Origin: Dugong dugon
Lineage: Eukaryota; Chordata; Mammalia; Sirenia; Dugongidae
Assembly (NCBI GenBank): GCA_030035585.1
Contig: CM057462.1
Location: 117,361,234 to 117,425,233 of the forward strand
DNA length: 64,000 nucleotides
Direction of reading: 5' to 3'
Positions 32,326-44,183 of the stretch are shown here, in pieces. Every line of letters begins with the position of its first letter. The first letter of the stretch is position 1. A program made the translations under genes and the position numbers. The notes under the pieces are model-generated. The model was given only the letters and a program-made list of their open reading frames with translations, did not search any database and had not been told where the DNA came from.

Positions 32326-34275
32326 TGTTGTTAGTTGCCATTGAGTCATCTCCAACTCATGGCAATCTTATGCATAACAGAACAAAATGTTGCCCAGTTC
32401 TGCGCCATCTACATGATAGTTGATGTGTCTGGGTCCATTGTTGTGGCTGTGGTGTCAGTCCATCTCATTGAGGGTTTTCCTCGTTTTTGCTGACCCTCTA
32501 CCAAACATGATGTCCTTTTCTAGCAACTGGTCTTTCCTGATGTCTTGTCCGAAGTAAGTGAGTCTTAAGTCTCTCCGTCTTCTTTTTTAGGAGCATTCTG
32601 GTTGTATTTCTTCTAGGACTTGATTTGTTTATTCTTTTGGCTGTCTACGCTATATTCAATATTCTCTGCTAACTCCACAGTTTGAACGCATCAGTTCTTC
32701 TGCCTTCCTTTTCATTGTCCAGCTTTCACATGCAGAGGAGGCAATTGAAAATACCGTGGTTTGGGTCAGGTGCACCTTCGTTATCAAAGTACCAGCTTTG
32801 CTTTTTAAAACTTTAAAGAGATCTTTTGCAGCAGACTTGCCCAATGCAGTATGTTGTTTGATTTCTTGACTGCTGCTTGCATGAACATTGCTTGTTGATC
32901 CAAGTAGAATGAAATCATTGACAACTTAATTTTTTCCTCAGTTCATCATTTTGTTTATCAGTTCAGTTGTGAAGATTTTCATTTTGTTCATGTTCAGGTG
33001 TAATCCATACTGAAGGCTGTAGTCTTGGACCTTCATCAGCACGTGCTTCAAGTCGTCTCCATTTTTGGCAAGGCAGGTTGTGTCATCTGCATATTGTTGA
33101 TTGTTAATTAGTCTTCCTCCAATCCTGATGCCATGTTCTTCTTCATATAGTCCAACTTCTTGTATTATTTGCTCAGCATATAGATTCAACAAATAAGGTA
33201 AAAAGATATAAACCTGCTGCACATCTTCTCCAATTTGGAACCAGGCAGTACTGTCTGTTCAAATGACTGCCTCTTGATCTATGTACAGGTCCCATATGAG
33301 CACAGTTAAGTGTTCTGGAATTCCCGTTTGCAATATTATCCATAATTTGCTGTGATCCACACTGTTGAATGCCTTCGCATAGTTGGTAAAACCAAGGTAA
33401 ATATCTTTTGAATCTTCTCTGCTTTTGGCCAAGATCCATCTGACATGATCAGTGATACCCCTCATTCCACATCCTCTTCTGAGTCCAGCTTGAACTTCTG
33501 ACAGTTCCCTGTAGATGTACAGCTACCATCATTTTTTATATTCAGCAAAGTTTTGCTAGCATGTGATATTAATGATATTTTCAATAATTTCTATATTACA
33601 TTTGATTGCCTTTTTTTGGAATGTGCACAAATATGGATCTCTTCCAGTCAGTTACCCAGTTAGCTGCCTTCCATGTTTCTTGGCATAGACAAGTAGGCAC
33701 TTCCAGCATTGCATCTGTTTGTTGAAAGGTTCAATTGGTATTCTGTCAACTCCTCGAGCTTTGTTTTTTGACTGTGCTTCAGTGCAGCTCAAACGTCTTC
33801 TTTAGTACCAGCATTTCTGATCATATGTTACCTCCTGAAATGTTTGAACATCACCTGATTCTTTTTGATACAGTACAGTGACTCTGTGTATTCCTTCCAT
33901 CTTCTTTTAATGCTCCCTGAGTTACTCAGTTTTTTCCTCTTAGAAGCCTTTAGTAATGCAACACGAGGCTTCAGTTTTCTCAGTTCTTTCAGCTTGAGAA
34001 ATACTGGTCATGTTCTCTTTTGGTTTTCTAACTGCAGGTCTTTGCATATTTCATCATAATACTTTTACCTTGTTTTCTCAAGCTGCTCTTTGAAATCTTG
34101 TTTAACTCTTTTACTTCATCATTTCTCCCATTCACTTTAACTACACTGCCTTCAAAAGCAAGTTTCAAAGTCTCTTCTGACATCCATTTTGGTTGTTTTC
34201 TTTTTTATTCTTTTTAAAGACCTTTCAGTTTCTTCAGGTATGATGTCCTTGATGTCTTCCCACAACTTTTAAGCA
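32326..34275 (-). mobile_element. RTE1 LINE, 3' two thirds
   Basis: Starts at the RTE1 tail (GTTGCTGTTGTTAGTTGCCA) and runs back through the reverse transcriptase. Frames on the minus strand show QYADDTTCLAKNGDDLKHVL (active-site ADD, about 33100), DYSLQYGLHLNMNKMKIF and GFTNYAKAFNSVDH (about 33380). It breaks off near 34275. Decayed; lies in SPATA1 intron 2, antisense. Confidence 0.88.
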
Positions 34276-34802
34276 AGAATCTAAAAGAACAGCATAAGGG
34301 CTGACTTTAAATTTTAGACACTAAGGAATGAAGTATTCCTAGTGAGCAAAGATGTGGAGTCCACAACATTTTATCATCAAAGATATTTATAAACACTAAC
34401 CAATCCTACCAAACTTCCAAAATAAATATCTATGTCCAAATCATTCTTTAATATATGTATAAAAGCATATAAATTCCATAGCAATTTTTTTGTTTTACCA
34501 GTAAAATTTGGAGGTGTGTATGAGAAAAGTAGACAAAGCATTTTCCTTCCCAGTATGAAAATAAACTTTTAGAAACAGTATTCATTTGTATAATTTCAAA
34601 AGGCACACTTCTGTTCATTCATTTTAAAAAATATTTATTGAAGTCTGGCAAAGTGCCAGGCACTGTAGAAACATAATATATTAAGCTACATCTGATACAT
34701 TAAATAAGTATTTATGTTAGAGATAGCTGACTAAAGTTAGTGGATTATTAGTGTAGTCACAATCTATTTAGTTTTATATTATAAAGTAATGTATGATATT
34801 TC
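34276..34802. other. SPATA1 intron 2, possible L2/MIR relic
   Basis: Mostly plain sequence. ATTTATTGAAGTCTGGCAAAGTGCCAGGCACTGT at 34630-34664 in pattern resembles an antisense MIR/L2 end. Confidence 0.35.
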
Positions 34803-34804
34803 AG

Positions 34805-34922
34805 AGTATCTCCTCAACTTACTTTACAAGCCCTGAGGGAGCGTCTTGGTGAGTTCCTTGGTGAAGATGCTGTTGCAGAAAAATTTTTATTTCTGAAATG
34901 TATAGGAAATAATCTAGCTGTG
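34805..34922 (+). CDS. SPATA1: SPATA1 coding exon 3
   Basis: The acceptor is TATTTCAG, ending at 34804. The first base completes the Arg codon from exon 2. The exon encodes VSPQLTLQALRERLGEFLG followed by EDAVAEKFLFLKCIGNNLAV. It is 118 nt, has no stop, and ends in phase 0 at GTG before GTAAGT, a strong donor. The pattern of a short helix (ALRERLGEFL) and hydrophobic strands suggests a small folded N-terminal domain; no catalytic motif is visible. Confidence 0.85.
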
Positions 34923-35381
34923 GTAAGTTTTCTTATTTTTTATTTCCTTCTGCTTAAAGAAAAGCATACTTTAACAAATTATGCTTCTTAAATGCCTATA
35001 AACCCAGCTGTTTTGTAAGGTACATAATCTCAGTCAAAATTAATGAAATGGAAATATCACTAAGCACATAGATCATCAAAAAAAGATGGTTTGATTGGAA
35101 TATTATCAGGTACTAAACTGATAGGGGGCTTATTTTACCTGTGAATTCCTTTAGGAAGAAAAGGAAGACAAATTTAAAATGTGATTGTATAAATAATATA
35201 TATATATATTATATATATATTCTTAAGGATTTTTAAATAAGTACTTGTGTTCTAGAGAAGATGAATTCTCATTTCTTGGACTACAACTAACCAAGTTTGT
35301 TGTGAAAACGATAGTGCTCCAACATATTTTTTGGTATCAGCTATAATCTATTGATCACTACCATTGGTAGTTTCTGTGAGT
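34923..35381. other. SPATA1 intron 3, AT dinucleotide repeat
   Basis: No gene. A TATA-rich run (TATATATATATTATATATAT) lies at about 35200-35220. Confidence 0.45.
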
Positions 35382-35590
35382 TAGTGGACAAAGTTCTGTT
35401 GTTATCCATAGGGTTTTCATTAGATGATTTTCAGAAATTGCTAGGCCTTTTTTTCTGGTCTTAGTCTAAAAACTCCGCTGAAACCTATCCAACACGAGTG
35501 ATCTTGCTGCTATTTGAAGTATCAGTGATAACAGCTTTCAGCATCATAGCAACACACAAGCCACAAGAGGCCTACAAATTGGCATCATAA
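35382..35590 (-). mobile_element. RTE1/AfroSINE-related repeat, diverged
   Basis: Begins GTTGTTATCCATAGGGTTTT and TTTTCAGAAATTGCTAGGCC like an antisense long AfroSINE, then has ACTCCGCTGAAACCTATCC and CATCATAGCAACACACAAGC, which I associate with a separate afrotherian SINE. Subtype uncertain. Confidence 0.45.
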
Positions 35591-35595
35591 TAAAT

Positions 35596-36222
35596 GAAGG
35601 CGACATTTAAGTTGTCAATAATTTCATTCTACTTGAATCAACAATCAATATCCATGGAAGCAACAGTCAAGAAATCAAATGACATATTGTAAAAGTTTGG
35701 CAAATTTGCTGTAAAAGACTTCTTTAAAGTTTTTAAAATGGCAGAGATGGCACTTCAGTGACTAAGGGGCACGTGACCCAATCCATGGTGTTTTCAGTTC
35801 ATATGCATGTGAAATCTGGACAGTGAAAAAGGAAGACAGAATAACTGATACATTCAAATAGTGATGTTGGCAAAGAATATTGAATATAACATGAGCTCCC
35901 AAAAAATAAACAAATCAATCTTATAAGAAATATAACCAGAATATTTCTTTGGAATAAAAATGGCAAGACTTTGACTCACTTACTTTGGACACATCATCAC
36001 GAAAGGCCAGTCACTAGAAAATGATATGTTTGGTAAAGTAGAGGGTCATCGAAAATCAGGGAAACCTTCAATGAGATAGATTGACACAATAGCCATAACA
36101 ATGGACTCAAACATACCAATGACCCTGAAGATAGTGCAGGACTGGGCAACATTTTGTTCTGTTGCATGTTAGGTTACCATATGTGGGAGCCTACACAACA
36201 ACAACGAATAACAACACTGATT
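35596..36222 (+). mobile_element. RTE1 LINE, 3' fragment (old)
   Basis: From AATGAAGGCGACATTTAAGT through TCATTCTACTTGAATCAACA and CATGTGAAATCTGGACAGTG to TTTTGTTCTGTTGCATGTTA. It corresponds to 14.9-15.5 kb of the larger copy. Many indels. Confidence 0.8.
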
Positions 36223-37040
36223 TAGTGGCAAGTTTTCTAATAGAAAGTATTCCTAGCTAGAATTCTGAATCCAATAAGCCATCACATCTCAGAGTTCTTT
36301 GTTTCTCATGTCTGTAAGGTTTTTTTTTTTTTTTAATTAAGATTTTCCACATTTAAACTCTTTAAAATGCATATATTCCTATTATACTCTAATTAACATA
36401 TTATATCATTATTATGTATTTATTTATGTGATGATTTCTTTAATATCTAACTCTACCATTAGATTGTAGCTCCTTGTGGCCACGTACTGTATTTTATTCA
36501 CCATTATATTTATAACCAGTGCCTAACAAGATACTTTGCACCTACAGCATTCAAATGTTAATTGTACAAATTAAATTATGAGTGATAATGGAAAATATAA
36601 GTAGTTTCCCCTAAAGTATTACTATAGAGGAATTTGCTATGTTGGATTCTTGGAAAAATTTGAAGAAGTGTTTATCATTAGGGATTCTATTTAGTATGCT
36701 GAAATATTAATTTATTAATCATTAAGTTAGTTTTCCTCAAATGGAGAGGAAAAGGAACAACTCTCCTAACTTTTTGTTCTTTTTCATGATATACAGATTT
36801 AAAAAATATCAATCACAGTATCCCAGGTTGGAAAAGACCTTAAAGGTCAACTTCTAAACCTTGTAATATTTTATTATTTTCAACAAATATTAATTGATAT
36901 TTTTCTATATGTAAAACTAGAAAAAAATTGGACATGGATACTGCCCTAAAAAAATGTTCAGTGTAGTAGTGAAGAAAAAATATATAAATTAATAATTTAA
37001 ATAGTATGTTTTGGATATTCAGAGGAAAAAGATTAGTTTC
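36223..37040. other. SPATA1 intron 3, L2-like relic
   Basis: 36455-36565 (AGATTGTAGCTCCTTGTGG ... TATAACCAGTGCCTAACAAG) looks like an L2 3' end on the + strand. The rest is plain A+T-rich sequence. Confidence 0.4.
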
Positions 37041-37500
37041 ATTAAAAGAGGAGAGGGATGGAGAATTCTGAGAAAGATGCAATATTTAGTTTGCATCTTG
37101 AAAGATGAATATTTGGTCTTACAAAGATGCAAGATGGGAACAGATTTCTGTGCAGAAAAAAATAGAATGAGCACATAAGTAGAAAGTCAAACAACTGAGA
37201 AAGAGTAAGTGGTTCATTTTTTACTGGAGCATGGACTATGTGAAAAGGAGTAGTGGGAAACAAATTGTAAAATAGTTTGTAGAGTCTTGAAAGCCAGATT
37301 GATGAGTTCGGATATTTTTCTGAGACCTCGGACTTTTTGAGCAAGAGAGTGACATGATAGCCTTCAGTATAAATTGGGCCTTGTCAAGAGGGATGGACTG
37401 ATGTAGGAAGATAATCAAGACAGATATTTCAGTTAGGAGACTTTTGCAGAGGTTCATTCAGGTAAGAGATAAAGAGGACCTAAGGAATAGGCTGCCTCTC
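37041..37500 (-). mobile_element. L2-like LINE relic (antisense)
   Basis: Contains GCAAGAGAGTGACATGATAG and ATCAAGACAGATATTTCAGT in the order of an antisense L2 ORF end. Strongly diverged. Confidence 0.5.
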
Positions 37501-37559
37501 AGATTACATCTACTACCATTTTCCCCTAGGCTCTAAACTTCAGCCATAAATATTTTCCT

Positions 37560-37935
37560 TTGATTCTCAAATATGACAAGCTCATTTCTGACTGATGGTC
37601 TTTGCGCTTGCCTGGACCTCATTTCCACCTGATTTTCAGATGGCGCACTTCTTTTTGTAATTCAGTTTTCAAGTATTATCTTCAAAAAAGCTTTCCCTGA
37701 TCACCTAATTTTTAGATATTCTTTCTTCCGTTTATTTTCTGTTATACCACTTTTTTTTATTTTTGCAAAGTATTTATCATAGCCCTAAATCATCATGTTT
37801 ACTTACTTATTTAACATCTATTTTCCCAAATGGAATGTAAGCTCCATGAGAGTAGGTACTTTGTCTTATTTATTGCTATATCCCCATCATGTGGAACACT
37901 GTCTAACCCATAGTGTGCATAAATAAATAAATAAA
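37560..37935 (+). mobile_element. L2 LINE 3' end
   Basis: AAAAAGCTTTCCCTGATCAC, ATGGAATGTAAGCTCCATGA, GTAGGTACTTTGTCTTATTT, CATAAATAAATAAATAAATG: the standard L2 terminal order. Confidence 0.8.
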
Positions 37936-37974
37936 TGCATAGGTAACTCTGTGGATTGAATTTATAGGCAATAA

Positions 37975-38215
37975 AGTTTACAAGGTTGGCCTCTGGAGCC
38001 AGATTACCTGGTTCTGAGTCCCCACTTGGAAGCTTCCTAGTTATAAAATCTTCAACAAGTTACTTAACTCCTCTGTGCCTCAATTTCTTTGCCTGGTAAA
38101 TTACAGATAATAATACTGCCTATCACATGGAGTTGTGAGAATTAAAGCATTTAGCACAGTGCCTGGTACATAGTAAATCAATGCAAATGATAACCATAAT
38201 TATTATTATTAAATG
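37975..38215 (+). mobile_element. MIR SINE
   Basis: CTCTGGAGCCAGATTACCTG, ACAAGTTACTTAACTCCTCT, GTGCCTCAATTTC, GGAGTTGTGAGAATTAAAGC, GCACAGTGCCTGGTACATAG: a nearly complete MIR. Confidence 0.88.
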
Positions 38216-38411
38216 ACAAAGAATTTCTATTATATTTGATATTGTGAGTAGAAATAAGATTATATTCTACATTTTCTAGAATGTAACCTTAGTTACTATC
38301 TTTTAAATTTGATTTATATGTAGCACAGGTATATGTGTTCTGCAAAACAAGTGAAGGTAAAAATATTAAAAAATGTTACAAAAGCTTTTATTTTTTCTCA
38401 TTTATTTTTAG

Positions 38412-38465
38412 GTGAAGGCAAAGCAAGAATCAGAACTGAAACTCAAATCATTTGCTCCTCCATAT
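38412..38465 (+). CDS. SPATA1: SPATA1 coding exon 4
   Basis: A 54-nt exon in phase 0 with 18 codons, encoding VKAKQESELKLKSFAPPY. The acceptor ATTTTTAG ends at 38411 and the donor GTATGT follows. Only 104 bp of intron separate it from exon 5, much the smallest intron in the gene here and the only one with no recognisable repeat. Confidence 0.85.
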
Positions 38466-38569
38466 GTATGTAATGTAATGTGACATTTTAAACTTATACT
38501 AATTATTTTTAACTTATTCTCTTTTTTTAAGTTACAAAACTAAATTTTTAAATTTTCTCTCTGTTTTAG

Positions 38570-38801
38570 GCTCTTCAACCAGAATTGTATTTGCTTCCCG
38601 TAATGGACCACTTAGGAAATATTTATTCAGCCTCATCAACAGTTGCATTAGATGGTCAGCAGACTAATAATGCTGTTACTGAGGCAGATGGAACAGTCCA
38701 CAGACCAGTCAGTGTGACTTTGTCAAAGGAAAAACCTGGAACAGATCCCAGTTTATTAGAAAACACTTTGAAAGAGCTTCTTAACAAGAATCAGGAAGAA
38801 G
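38570..38801 (+). CDS. SPATA1: SPATA1 coding exon 5
   Basis: The acceptor CTGTTTTAG ends at 38569. The exon encodes ALQPELYLLPVMDHLGNIYS, then a Thr/Ser-rich acidic stretch and the LLENTLKELLNKNQEE helix. It is 232 nt and ends in phase 1 after GAAGAAG, before GTGATT. The frame also stays open across the donor into the intron for 43 more codons, to a stop at 38930-38932 (see findings). The junction Glu-Glu-Ala to exon 6 matches the recalled human protein at this place. Confidence 0.85.
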
Positions 38802-38932
38802 GTGATTTCAACTGGATTGGGAAAGACAAAGAGGTTATTATAGTTCACTTTAGCAGTAAGATCCCTGAACAAATTCTGGGAAAACCTAGCCTTGCTAACA
38901 TAGACAGTATAAAAGGAAAAGCTACCATCTAA
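38802..38932 (+). other. In-frame extension of SPATA1 exon 5 into intron 5
   Basis: If the GTGATT donor at 38802 is not used, the reading frame continues from GDFNWIGKDKEV through a further 31 residues and stops at 38930-38932. AATAAA hexamers follow at 39013-39018 and 39062-39067. The segment would give a shorter SPATA1 with a different C-terminus. An open run of this length can occur by chance in A+T-rich DNA, so I treat it as a candidate only. Confidence 0.3.
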
Positions 38933-40138
38933 TCTGGAAATTGTTGTCGTTGTTTTCACCTGATGGGAGAGAAAACACAAATTTAAGTACTAAGTTAAAA
39001 TTTAAAAAAAAGAATAAAAATAGTTGCAGCCCTTAAACTCTACCACCTTTATTTATTCTATAATAAAATCGATTCAGATACTTAAGGGGAAAAAAAAGAA
39101 GACAACTAAAGGGGAAGAGAAAGGAAGTGATTTACTGCATAAAATCCTGGTATTGTTCAGAGGCGAAAAGGATTTTATCTAGGAAAACAGTGCCAAACCA
39201 AGGCGTAAATAACTGTAATGTAACTCACCGGGGGACATTTTTATTCAAAGAATTTTTTAAAATTTTTATCTGATCACATCCGTCACCTTACTGTTAGATT
39301 CTTGAAAAAATGGTAGGTAATTTTAAAATGCTTAAATTAAAAATAAACATAAATATTTAAATAAAGCTGGTATCACATTCTATTAAGGGATTTAAAAAAA
39401 AAATCAGTTGAACTTTTTAACCATATCACATACTGAAATAAATTCTTTGTGAGAGAAAAATGGATATACTAAACATTTATAAATGAAATAAACCCCTCCC
39501 AAACTGATGACAACACCCATTATAGCCACAGAATACACTAGTTCATAACCCGTTACATTTTTTTCAATTTGAAATTATAGCAATTCTTGTATTCTAAATT
39601 TATGCTATACCCAGTGATGTTCCAAACTTAATACTTTCATTAATTTTAGGCATATTTAATACTTACTGTTCTGATGTGCTTTCAGTAAGGTGAGACATGC
39701 GGATGAGATTTATGTGTTTTATTTCTTAACACCCATTGGTGAGAGTCTTTGCCTCCTTCTTTATCTGGAGATCTGGAGGTGTCTGTGTAATGTTAAATAT
39801 TGCTTTCCAGTCAGGATATCACTTAAGGGCTAAAGAAAAAACAAAACAAACAAAACAAAACAAAAAATCCTGGGAAACACAACAATTCACAGAGTGGGAT
39901 TCCAGTATTCCTGAGCAGTACAGGGTCAAGTGTTTAATGGAGTGGGCAATGGTCCTGTATAAAACTGTGGGTAGCAATGTTATACTTCACACCCTGGGCT
40001 ACTAACAAAATTCCTGAATGTTACTACCTGCACAAAACAAAAAAAAAAAAAAAAAAAACTTGAGAGGGAGTTTTTAATTCTATGAATTTAATGCAAGTGT
40101 AGTTTTTAAACACTATTAATTTCTTGGTGCTTTACTCA
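38933..40138. other. SPATA1 intron 5, start; candidate poly(A) signals
   Basis: Two AATAAA hexamers (39013-39018, 39062-39067) and many A runs. No transposon recognised. An A tract is at about 40040-40058. Confidence 0.4.
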
Positions 40139-40141
40139 GAA

Positions 40142-40303
40142 AGAGCTCTGGTGGCACAGTGGTTAAGAGCTTGGCTGCTAACCAAGAGGTTAGCAGTTCA
40201 AATCCACCAGCCACTCATTGGAAACCCTGTGGGGCAGTTGCACTGCGGGGTCGCTATGAGGGGAAATAGACTTGATGGCAATGGGTTTGGTTTTTTGGTT
40301 ACT
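40142..40303 (+). mobile_element. AfroSINE
   Basis: AGAGCTCTGGTGGCACAGTG, GTTAGCAGTTCAAATCC, GGCAATGGGTTTGG. A short gap in the middle removes the TCTGTCCTATAGGG part. Confidence 0.88.
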
Positions 40304-40844
40304 CAAAAAAAAAAAAAAGCTGTTCTTTAAATGAAAGGCCAGTGTATGCTCATTTTAAAAAGTTCTAGAAAAATCAGTAAGTGTAAAGAAGAAAAAAAAG
40401 CATTAACTATAATCTCATCACCCAAAAATAGATTCTTAGTTTTTTGGTGTATATTCTTTCAGTTTCTTTTTCAGATCTTGTAGATGACATTTTTTTTTTC
40501 AAAAATGAGGACACCTATGAACTCTTCTAAGGCCTCTTCTTTTATTTTAGAATATATCATAGATATTTCATATCAATGAATATATATCCGGATAATTATA
40601 GAATTCCCTGGTGTCTTAATTTATTTACGCAAACCTGTATTAATGTTATGGCTACGATGAGTAGTGCTGTGGTGCACATTTTTAAAAAATACAGATTCCT
40701 GTGTTTATCCTATTATTATTATTTTTTAGAAGTTTAATTGCTGACTCCCAGGTCATGCAATTTTTTGTTGTTCTTCTTCTTAGAAGACTGTTGTGCCTCT
40801 CTCTGGTCACATCCTCTTCTTTTCCCAATAACTACTAGTTTGAT
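40304..40844. other. SPATA1 intron 5, no firm feature
   Basis: A+T-rich. Patterns at 40350-40700 (AAAATCAGTAAGTGTAAAG ... GGTGTATATTCTTTCAG) suggest an old unclassified repeat. Confidence 0.3.
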
Positions 40845-41265
40845 GTTTTAGATAATTGTTTTCTTGCTATTCTTTATAGTTTTATAACTCATTTTTATCC
40901 CTGAAAACTTCAATTTCTTTATATTTGGCATTAGTGTTTCTGTGTAAATTTGAATAATAATCATATTAACTGGTCTTCCCTGTAGGTGTATGGATATTAT
41001 CCTATCACTGACAGCATTGTACTTCAGAATAGATCTTGAAATGTTCTTTTTGACGATGAATGCAATGCCATTCCTCTTCAATTTGTCATTCCCAGCATAG
41101 TAGGCATATAATTGTCTGATTCAAAATGGCCAATACCAGTCCATTTCAGCTCACTAATGCCTAGGATATTGATCTTTATGCAGTCTATTTAATTTTTAAT
41201 GACTTCCAATTTTCTTAGATTCATACTTCATGCATTCCATGTTCTGATTATTAATGGATGTTTTC
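40845..41265 (-). mobile_element. RTE1 LINE, 5' (endonuclease) fragment
   Basis: Reverse complement of the 12.7-13.1 kb region of the larger RTE1: TTGACGATGAATGCAATGCC, GGCCAATACCAGTCCATTTC, CTCACTAATGCCTAGGATAT. One minus frame (40848-41081) is open through the endonuclease start. It matches the 5' half only. Confidence 0.85.
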
Positions 41266-41275
41266 AGCTCTAGAG

Positions 41276-41300
41276 TAGTGGTCAGCAAACTCTCATTATT
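41276..41300 (+). mobile_element. hAT (Charlie-type) element, 5' end (split by L1-D)
   Basis: AGTGGTCAGCAAACTCTCATTATT fits the terminal repeat of a non-autonomous hAT element and ends in the L1-D duplication ACTCTCATTATT (41289-41300). Confidence 0.65.
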
Positions 41301-41669
41301 ACTTTTTAATAGCTGAAGAAATATTACATTTTTTAAATTGTACTTTAGATTAAGAACAAACTAGCTTCTCATTAAACAGTTAGTACACATATTGTTTTGT
41401 GACGTTGGTTGCCAATTGCATAACATGTCAACACTCCCCTTCTCCACCTTGGGTTCCCTATTACCAGCTTTCCTTTTCCCTCCAACCTTCTCATCCTTGC
41501 CCCAGGGCTGGTGTGCTTATTTAATCTCCTTTTGTTTTATGGGCCTGTCTAATCTTTGGCTGAAGGGTGAACCTCAGGAGTAACTTCATTAGTGAGCTAA
41601 AAGGGTGTCCAAGGGCCATACTCTTGGGGTTTCTCCAGTCTCTGTCAGGCCAGTAAGTCTGGTCGTTTT

Positions 41670-43577
41670 TCTTTTTTTTTTTTCTTTTTTTTCTTTTATT
41701 GTACTTCAGGTGAAGGCTTACAGAACAAATAGTTTCTCATGAAACAGTAGTACACATGTTGTTTTATGACATTGGTTAAAAACCCCACAACATATTAACC
41801 CTCTAAATTCTCAACCTTTTTTTTTTTTGGTGAAAATACACATAACCAAAGATACACCGTTTCAAAAATTTCTGCATACACAGTTCAGTGACATTGACTA
41901 CGCTCTTCCAGTTGTGCTGTTATTCTCACTTAAGATGAACACTTACAGAACAAAATAGTTTCTCATTTAACAGTTACTACAAATGTTGCCCTATGACAAT
42001 GGTTAACAATCTCACAACACATCAACAATATCCTTACTCAAACTTGGGTTCCCTATCACCAGCTTCCTTGTCCCCTTCTGTTTTCTGGCCCTTGTCACTG
42101 GACTCCTGTACCTCGTTAGTCTCATTTGGTTTTACGGGGCTGTCCACTCCCAGGCTGAACAGTGAACCTCGGAGGTAACTTCACCACTGAACTAAAAGGG
42201 TGTCTGGGGGCCATACTCTCGAGGTTTCTCTGGTCTCCTTTAGGCCAGTAAATCTGGTCTTTTTTTTTTTTGTGAGTTAGAATTATGCTCTACATCCTTC
42301 TCCAGCTCTGTCTAGAACCCTCTGTTGTGATCCTGCTCAGAGCAGTCAGTGGTGGTAGCTGGGCACCATCTAGCTGTACTGGACTCAGTCCATTGGAGGC
42401 CTTGGTAGCTGTGGACAATTAGTCCTTTGGACTAATCTTTTCCTTGTATCCTGTTCTCTTCATTCTCCCTTGCTCCTGAAGGGATGAGACCAGTGGAGTA
42501 TCTTAGATGGCCCCTCACAGGCTTTTAAGACCCCAGACACTACTCACCAAGGTAGAATGTGCAGCATTGTCTTTATAAGCTGTGTGATGCCAATTGAGCT
42601 AGATGTTCCCCGAGACCATGGTCCCCAGAGCCCTCCACCCAGCAACTCAGTCCCTCAGGGAGTTTGGATGTGTCTATGGGGCTTCCATGACCTTTCCTTG
42701 TACAGGTTGTGCTAGTTTCCCCTGTATTGTGTACTGTCTCACCCTTCACCCAAGATACCACTTATCTATTGCCTATTTAGTATTCCCCCACCCCACCCCT
42801 CCCATCCCTGGTAACCAACAAAGATTGTTACATTTTGCGTGTGAACTTTTTCATGGGTTTTTACAACAGAGGTCTCATACAATATTTGTCCTTTTGTGAT
42901 TGACTTATTTCACTCAGCATAATGTCCTCCAGTTTCATCCATGTTATGAGATGCTTCACAGATTCATTGTTGTTCTTTCTCATTGCATAGTACTCCATTG
43001 TGTGTAGGTACCATAGTTTGTTTATCCATTCATCTGTTGATGGGCACCAACGTTGTTTCCATCGTTTTGCTATTGTGAACAGTGCTGCCATGAACATAGG
43101 TGTGCATATGTCTATTTGAGTGATGACTCTTATTTCTCTAGGCTATATTCCTAGGAGTGGGATTGCTGGATCGAATGGTATGTCTATTTCTAGCTTTCTG
43201 AGGAAGCGCCATATCATTTTCCAAAATGGTTGTATCATTTTGCATTCTCACCAGCAGTGCATAAGAGTTCCCATCTCCCCGCAGCCCCTCCAACATTTGT
43301 CATTTCCAGTGTTTTTGATTCGTGCCAGTAATGCCGGGGTGAGATGGTGTCTCATTGTGGTTTTAATTTGCATTTCTCTAATGGCTAGTGATCGCGAGCA
43401 TTTCCTCATGTGTCTGTTTGCCATTTGAATGTCTTCTTTGGTGAAGCATCTGTTCATTTCCTTTGCCCATTTTTTAATAGGATTGTTTGTCTTTTTGTTG
43501 TAGAGGTGTTGGATTTTCTTGTAGATTATGGAGATTAGACCTTTGTCTGACTTGTACTGTCCAAAATTTTTTTCCCA
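41670..43577 (-). mobile_element. 5'-truncated L1 (L1-C) nested in the L1-D 3'UTR
   Basis: Flanked by AGTCTGGTCGTTTTT and AATCTGGTCTTTTTT, halves of the same L1-D site. It has the ORF2 C-terminal end (42864-43572; ends [14 protein letters not shown] like L1-A) and a 3'UTR with two end modules (41.69-41.83 and 41.93-42.05 kb). Very close to L1-A, so young. Confidence 0.9.
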
Positions 43578-44183
43578 AATCTGGTCTTTTTTATGAGTTA
43601 GAATTTCGTTCTACATTTTTCTCCAGCTCTGTCTGGGACCCTCTATTGTGATCCCTGTCAGAGTAGTCGGTGGTTGTAGCCAGGCAGTATCTAGTTGTGC
43701 TGGACTCAGTCTAGTGGAGACTGTAGTACTTGTGGTCCATTAGTCATTTGGACTTGTATTTCCATTGTGTCTTTAGTTATCTTCATTCTCCCTTGCTCCA
43801 ATGGGATGAGATCAGAGAAGTATCTTAGATGGCCACTCACAAGCTTTCAAGACCCTAGACGCTACTCACCAAAGTAGAATGTAGAACATTTTCTTCATAA
43901 ACTATGTTATGCTGGTTGAGCTAGATGTTCCCTGAAACCATCGTCCCCACAGCCCTCAGTCCAGGAATTAGGTCCCTCAGGGAATTTGGATGTGTCTGTG
44001 GAGCTTCCATGACCTTGCCTTGGAGAAGCTGTGCTGGCTTCACCAGTATTGTGCACTGTCTTACCCTTCACCAAAGTTACCACTTATCTATTGTCTATTT
44101 AGTGTTTTTCCCTCCCCAACACTCCTCTCCCTTGTGACCATCAAAGATTGTTTCTTTTTCTGTGTAAACCTTTTCATGAGTTT

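Noticed and set aside
36840..37457. Minus frames of 73-100 codons in SPATA1 intron 3 as a nested gene
   Set aside because: No start or splice context; the sequence follows an antisense L2 relic.
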